Assembly: GCA_030639035.1 (NCBI GenBank)
Contig: DAOWDM010000180.1
Coordinates: forward strand, 1 to 9,722
Direction of reading: 5' to 3'
DNA length: 9,722 bases
Origin: Alphaproteobacteria bacterium
GTDB taxonomy: Bacteria; Pseudomonadota; Alphaproteobacteria; DAOWDM01
The notes under the pieces are model-generated. The model made no database searches. It was given only the letters and a program-made list of their open reading frames with translations, and had not been told where the DNA came from. This document shows positions 7,003-9,722 of the stretch, piece after piece. Each line of letters opens with the position of its first letter. The first letter of the stretch is position 1. A program made the translations under genes and the position numbers.

Positions 7003-7014
7003 TCTTTATAAAGA
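7003..7014. repeat. 12-base perfect palindrome upstream of the STAS-rib operon
   Basis: TCTTTATAAAGA is self-complementary and lies 20 bases ahead of the STAS ATG, just upstream of its ribosome binding site. It could be a protein-binding site or contain a TATAAA-type -10 element. I found no -35 hexamer at good spacing, and the local AT richness makes chance plausible. Confidence 0.3.
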
Positions 7015-7055
7015 CACAATTCGATTTTATAGGGCAAAACTTAACAAATTTATAA

Positions 7056-7610
7056 CTATTGCAATATTACCTGTATAATTAAAGAAACACCGCCAGAATT
7101 TATAGTATTATAAGTTCCAGCTTCAGCAGGAGCTGTTGAACCATCAATTCTAGCTCCCATATAAATAATATTATTAGATGAGGTTGAACTCATCTGATGT
7201 GTTAATGGTGAGTTTCCTATGCCAGCACATGATGTGCCAGAGCCAAAAGCAACGCCTGACCCCATAACGATTTCAGTAGAAGAAATAGGCATTGTGTTTA
7301 TGTCATCGGATAAAGTAGCCATTGAACTGCATGTAATATCAATAAAATCGCCAACTTTACCACCTGAAATAGGAATAACTCCAGCAGTACCAGAGCCACC
7401 GCCTGAATAGCCCGAACCATATGAAATAGAAGAGTTAGCTCCTATATCAATATTACCGCTAGCAGTGCTGGTAAAGTAAATTGTACTAAACTCTATACCA
7501 ACCATTTGATTTTTTATAAATCTAATAGGAGCGACATAAGCTGCATCATTTTTCATGAGCACTATAAAACAAAAAACTATAGAAATAAGAATTAAAATAT
7601 TCCTTTTCAA
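7056..7610 (-). CDS. Small secreted protein resembling DUF4402 (beta-sandwich) family
   Basis: The 184-residue product has an N-terminal signal peptide: Lys2-Arg3, the hydrophobic core ILILISIVFCFIVL at 5-18, then a likely cleavage site near Ala23-Ala27. The mature part is rich in Gly, Ser, Thr and short beta strands, with a Gly/Ser-rich stretch at 64-76 and two Cys (94 and 128) that could form a disulfide. The overall pattern resembles DUF4402 proteins: an early 'I-x-F-x-x-I' strand at 39-44, a GxPISGGKVGDFIDI-like middle, and a C-terminal AGTYNTINSGGVSLIIQV strand pair. This family link is my inference from pattern, not a profile hit, and the function is unknown. The start is TTG, fixed by an upstream in-frame stop and a good AAGGA site. 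The gene lies 98 bases after glnE and 72 before the STAS gene, on the same strand. Starting at Met19 would lose the signal peptide. Confidence 0.7.
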   Translation of the reverse strand: MKRNILILISIVFCFIVLMKNDAAYVAPIRFIKNQMVGIEFSTIYFTSTASGNIDIGANSSISYGSGYSGGGSGTAGVIPISGGKVGDFIDITCSSMATLSDDINTMPISSTEIVMGSGVAFGSGTSCAGIGNSPLTHQMSSTSSNNIIYMGARIDGSTAPAEAGTYNTINSGGVSLIIQVILQ

Positions 7611-7622
7611 AGCCTAATCCTT
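7608..7622 (-). promoter_or_regulatory. TTG start codon with AAGGA ribosome binding site
   Basis: AAGGA (7622-7618, minus strand) is followed by 7 bases and the TTG at 7610-7608. Two codons upstream of the TTG is an in-frame TAG, so no earlier start is possible. The next ATG (codon 19) lies after the hydrophobic core and has no comparable site. TTG initiation usually lowers expression. Confidence 0.7.
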
Positions 7623-7654
7623 TTTAAATCTAGTAATAATTTCTGTTTTGCAAC

Positions 7655-7702
7655 ATTTTAGAGGAAATTTTAACAACAAAAAAGTGAAAAGTCTTCTAAA
7701 AT
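7655..7702. repeat. 8-base inverted repeat in the glnE-downstream intergenic region
   Basis: ATTTTAGA at 7655-7662 and TCTAAAAT at 7695-7702 are perfect inverted copies separated by 32 bases, filling much of the gap between glnE and the small secreted protein gene. The loop is long and the arms are AT-rich, so this is not a good intrinsic terminator. A regulatory role is possible, but chance is also likely. Confidence 0.25.
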
Positions 7703-7709
7703 ACAATTG

Positions 7710-9722
7710 TTAAATTACTTTATTATAAATATCCTGCACATTTTTTCGATGTTTTGCCATTATGGATTTGAGTGTTTTTATGTCTTGTTTTTCAATAATA
7801 GCGACAAGTTTATTTTTTAGTCCGTCTGGGACTTTTTCTTCTTCAAGACTGCCTTCTATAGTTTGACTTAAAAGACTTTGGATTGTTTGCCACAGATTGC
7901 ATGCTTTTGATAGTTTTAGCGTATCGTTTTGGTTAAGAATTTTATGCTTTCCAAGCTGTTTAATTGCTTCAGAAGTGGTGGTGCATAGGATAGCTGAGTT
8001 TTGATGAGCATGTTTTAGTTGTAAATATTGAACTATAAATCCTATATCTACCGAGCCTCCTCGAACATGCTTTATATTCCATATTGTTGTCGTCCCATGC
8101 TCTGAAAATATGAGATTTCTCATATCTGAAACGTCTGTTTTTAACTTTTTACATTCTCTTTTACGGCATAGAGTGTCTGTTATTATTTCGTTGACCTGTT
8201 TTTTCAGCTTTTTAGAGCCTGTTATTGCCCTTGCTTTTGTTAAAGCCATATGCTCCCAAGTCCAAGCAGCTTCTTTATGATATTTTGCAAAAGCATCAAG
8301 GTTAGTTGCAACAGGTCCAGCGTTTCCAGATGGTCTTAAACGCATGTCAACTTCCCACAAACGCCCCTCTGCTGTAAGTGAAGTTATGGAATTAACGCAA
8401 CGCTGCACAAGTCTTGCAAAATATGTTGATACAGGCAAAGGGTGTTTTCCATCTGATTTATCAGCTTCATTTGGCACATCATAAACAAAAATAAGGTCTG
8501 CATCGGACGTTGCTGTCATTTCTTGTCCGCCCATTTTCCCAAGAGCTATTATTGCTAATCCTGAACCTTTTATATACCCATGTTTTTTTGCAAATTCTTC
8601 TTCAACATAAGGCTGGAGCTTGTTTAAAACAACGTCTGCAATATTGGTTAAAGCAACGCCTGCTTGTTTTCCGTCAATGATATTTTGCAAGGTCTGTACA
8701 CCAACTTGAAAACTTCTGTCTTTAACCCAACGCCTGCATTTATCAAGAATGTCCTCATAACCTGAAGCATGATGAAGAATGTTTTTCAGCTCTTTTTCAA
8801 GATATTCCAGAGAAGGCAAAGGAGCAAAAAAATCGGGAGCAAGTACGTTATCCAGCAAAGACGGGCGTTTGCTTAAATATTTTGCAAGTCTTGGAGCGTC
8901 CCCCATAATTTCTGCAACCAGCCTTAAAAGTTTCGGATTTGAATGAAATAAAGTAAAAAGCTGAACTCCGCTAGGCAGTCCCTTTAAAAAATCATCAAAC
9001 CTGAAAAAAGCATCATCAGGCTGAACTGTCTCGCAAAGAGTTTCCAGCAGTTCAGGAGTAAGCTCGGTTAAAAGTTCTCTAGCACGAGTGGTTCTCATTG
9101 CTTTATAACGTCCGTGATGCCAGCCTTTTATTGTATCTGATACGCTTTTAGCATTGGAAAAGCCCATATTGCAAAGCGTTTCAAGTGTATCTGGGTCATG
9201 TTCACTGCCAGTAAAAACAAGGTTTCCGTTGTCTGATAAAGAAGGGGCTTCTTCAAACAATTGAGCATAATATAGCTCAACCGCCTTTAAATGGCTTAAG
9301 ACTTCATTCTTAAACGTTTCAGTGTCGTCATATCCTGTAAAAACAGCAAGATTATGCAGTTCCTCGGGGGCTTTTGGCAAAGTATGAGTCTGTGCATCAT
9401 TTGTCATTTGCAGGCGGTGTTCTAATTTTCTTAAAAAATGATATGCTTCTGTAAGTCTTATCGAAACTTTTTCTTCTACAAACCCTGCTTTAGTAAGGGC
9501 TTTTAAGGATTCACAGCTTCCAGATGTTCTTAAATCAGGATTTTTACCGCCCCATATAAGCTGCTGCGTTTGTGCGTAAAATTCTATTTCACGAATACCG
9601 CCACGCCCCAATTTTATGTTGTGTCCTTTAACTCCAATTGAAGAATTTGTATGATGGCTGTTTATTTGACGTTTAATAGAATGAATATCTAAAATAGCTT
9701 GAAAATCCAAGGACTTACGCCA
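7710..9722 (-). CDS. glnE: Bifunctional glutamine synthetase adenylyltransferase/deadenylylase, C-terminal about two thirds (5' end outside window)
   Basis: GlnE adds AMP to, and removes it from, a Tyr on glutamine synthetase in response to PII protein and glutamine. The frame is open to the right edge (Trp codon at 9722-9720), and the TTG at 9710 is not a credible start. The 670 visible codons compare with about 950 for full-length family members, so roughly 280-300 N-terminal residues are missing. Counting the edge Trp as 1, residues 36-48 (IKLGRGGIREIEF) are the end of the N-terminal adenylyl-removing domain. A helical linker follows to about 380. The C-terminal adenylyltransferase domain has LGKMGGQEMTATSDADLIF at 394-412 with the two metal-binding Asp of the nucleotidyltransferase S-D-x-D motif, then WEVDMRLRPSGNAG at 456-469, EHMALTKAR at 490-498 and RGGSVDIGFI at 554-563. 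The transferase motifs are intact. The gene ends with TAA and is followed by a 99-base gap. Confidence 0.96.
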   Translation of the reverse strand, partial: WRKSLDFQAILDIHSIKRQINSHHTNSSIGVKGHNIKLGRGGIREIEFYAQTQQLIWGGKNPDLRTSGSCESLKALTKAGFVEEKVSIRLTEAYHFLRKLEHRLQMTNDAQTHTLPKAPEELHNLAVFTGYDDTETFKNEVLSHLKAVELYYAQLFEEAPSLSDNGNLVFTGSEHDPDTLETLCNMGFSNAKSVSDTIKGWHHGRYKAMRTTRARELLTELTPELLETLCETVQPDDAFFRFDDFLKGLPSGVQLFTLFHSNPKLLRLVAEIMGDAPRLAKYLSKRPSLLDNVLAPDFFAPLPSLEYLEKELKNILHHASGYEDILDKCRRWVKDRSFQVGVQTLQNIIDGKQAGVALTNIADVVLNKLQPYVEEEFAKKHGYIKGSGLAIIALGKMGGQEMTATSDADLIFVYDVPNEADKSDGKHPLPVSTYFARLVQRCVNSITSLTAEGRLWEVDMRLRPSGNAGPVATNLDAFAKYHKEAAWTWEHMALTKARAITGSKKLKKQVNEIITDTLCRKRECKKLKTDVSDMRNLIFSEHGTTTIWNIKHVRGGSVDIGFIVQYLQLKHAHQNSAILCTTTSEAIKQLGKHKILNQNDTLKLSKACNLWQTIQSLLSQTIEGSLEEEKVPDGLKNKLVAIIEKQDIKTLKSIMAKHRKNVQDIYNKVI

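Noticed and set aside
7224..7236. GCACAT-G-ATGTGC inverted repeat
   Set aside because: It lies inside the coding sequence of the small secreted protein, encodes ordinary residues around Cys128, and has no room for a stable loop; treated as chance.
9708..9710. TTG at 9710 as the start of glnE
   Set aside because: The frame continues to the edge with residues (WRKSLDFQ) that match the conserved GlnE segment before the LGRGGIREIEF motif, so the gene is simply truncated by the window.

Overview
This is chromosomal sequence from an AT-rich bacterium, most likely an alphaproteobacterium. That rests on inference from protein style: the GlnE segment around the GRGGIREIEF motif with the following AQTQQLI, a two-domain RibBA, and a periplasmic divergent polysaccharide deacetylase all look alphaproteobacterial to me. 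TGA acts as a real stop in at least three genes (ribBA, ribD and the STAS gene) and Trp is encoded by TGG, so the code is standard. I see no tRNA, rRNA, insertion sequence, CRISPR array or phage gene, and no stretch over 300 bases lacks a gene.

Layout. The left part is on the plus strand: the 3' portion of a divergent polysaccharide deacetylase gene whose 5' end lies outside the window, then a complete acetoacetyl-CoA thiolase gene with a strong ribosome binding site. The thiolase converges on the minus-strand block with only 8 bases between the two stop codons. Everything else is on the minus strand. In the order of transcription it is glnE (5' end cut by the right edge), a small secreted protein that resembles the DUF4402 family, then a tight six-gene block: STAS-domain protein, ribD, ribE, ribBA, ribH and rlmE.

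How the genes work together. ribD, ribE, ribBA and ribH encode every dedicated enzyme from GTP and ribulose 5-phosphate to riboflavin, except the phosphatase step that usually has no dedicated gene. Their gaps are 3 and 12 bases and one ATGA overlap, so they should be co-transcribed and partly translationally coupled. The STAS gene sits 8 bases ahead of ribD and has the best ribosome binding site in the block, so it appears to be the first gene of the operon. rlmE (23S rRNA 2'-O-methyltransferase) follows ribH by 26 bases. No FMN riboswitch fits in the 72 bases ahead of the STAS gene. glnE and the thiolase belong to nitrogen control and acyl-CoA metabolism and have no evident link to the rib block.

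The window is mostly conserved housekeeping genes, and I do not see strong evidence for a new system. The points most worth a second look are the STAS gene heading a riboflavin operon, a Gln at the expected metal-binding His of the RibB domain, and the small TTG-initiated secreted protein between glnE and that operon.
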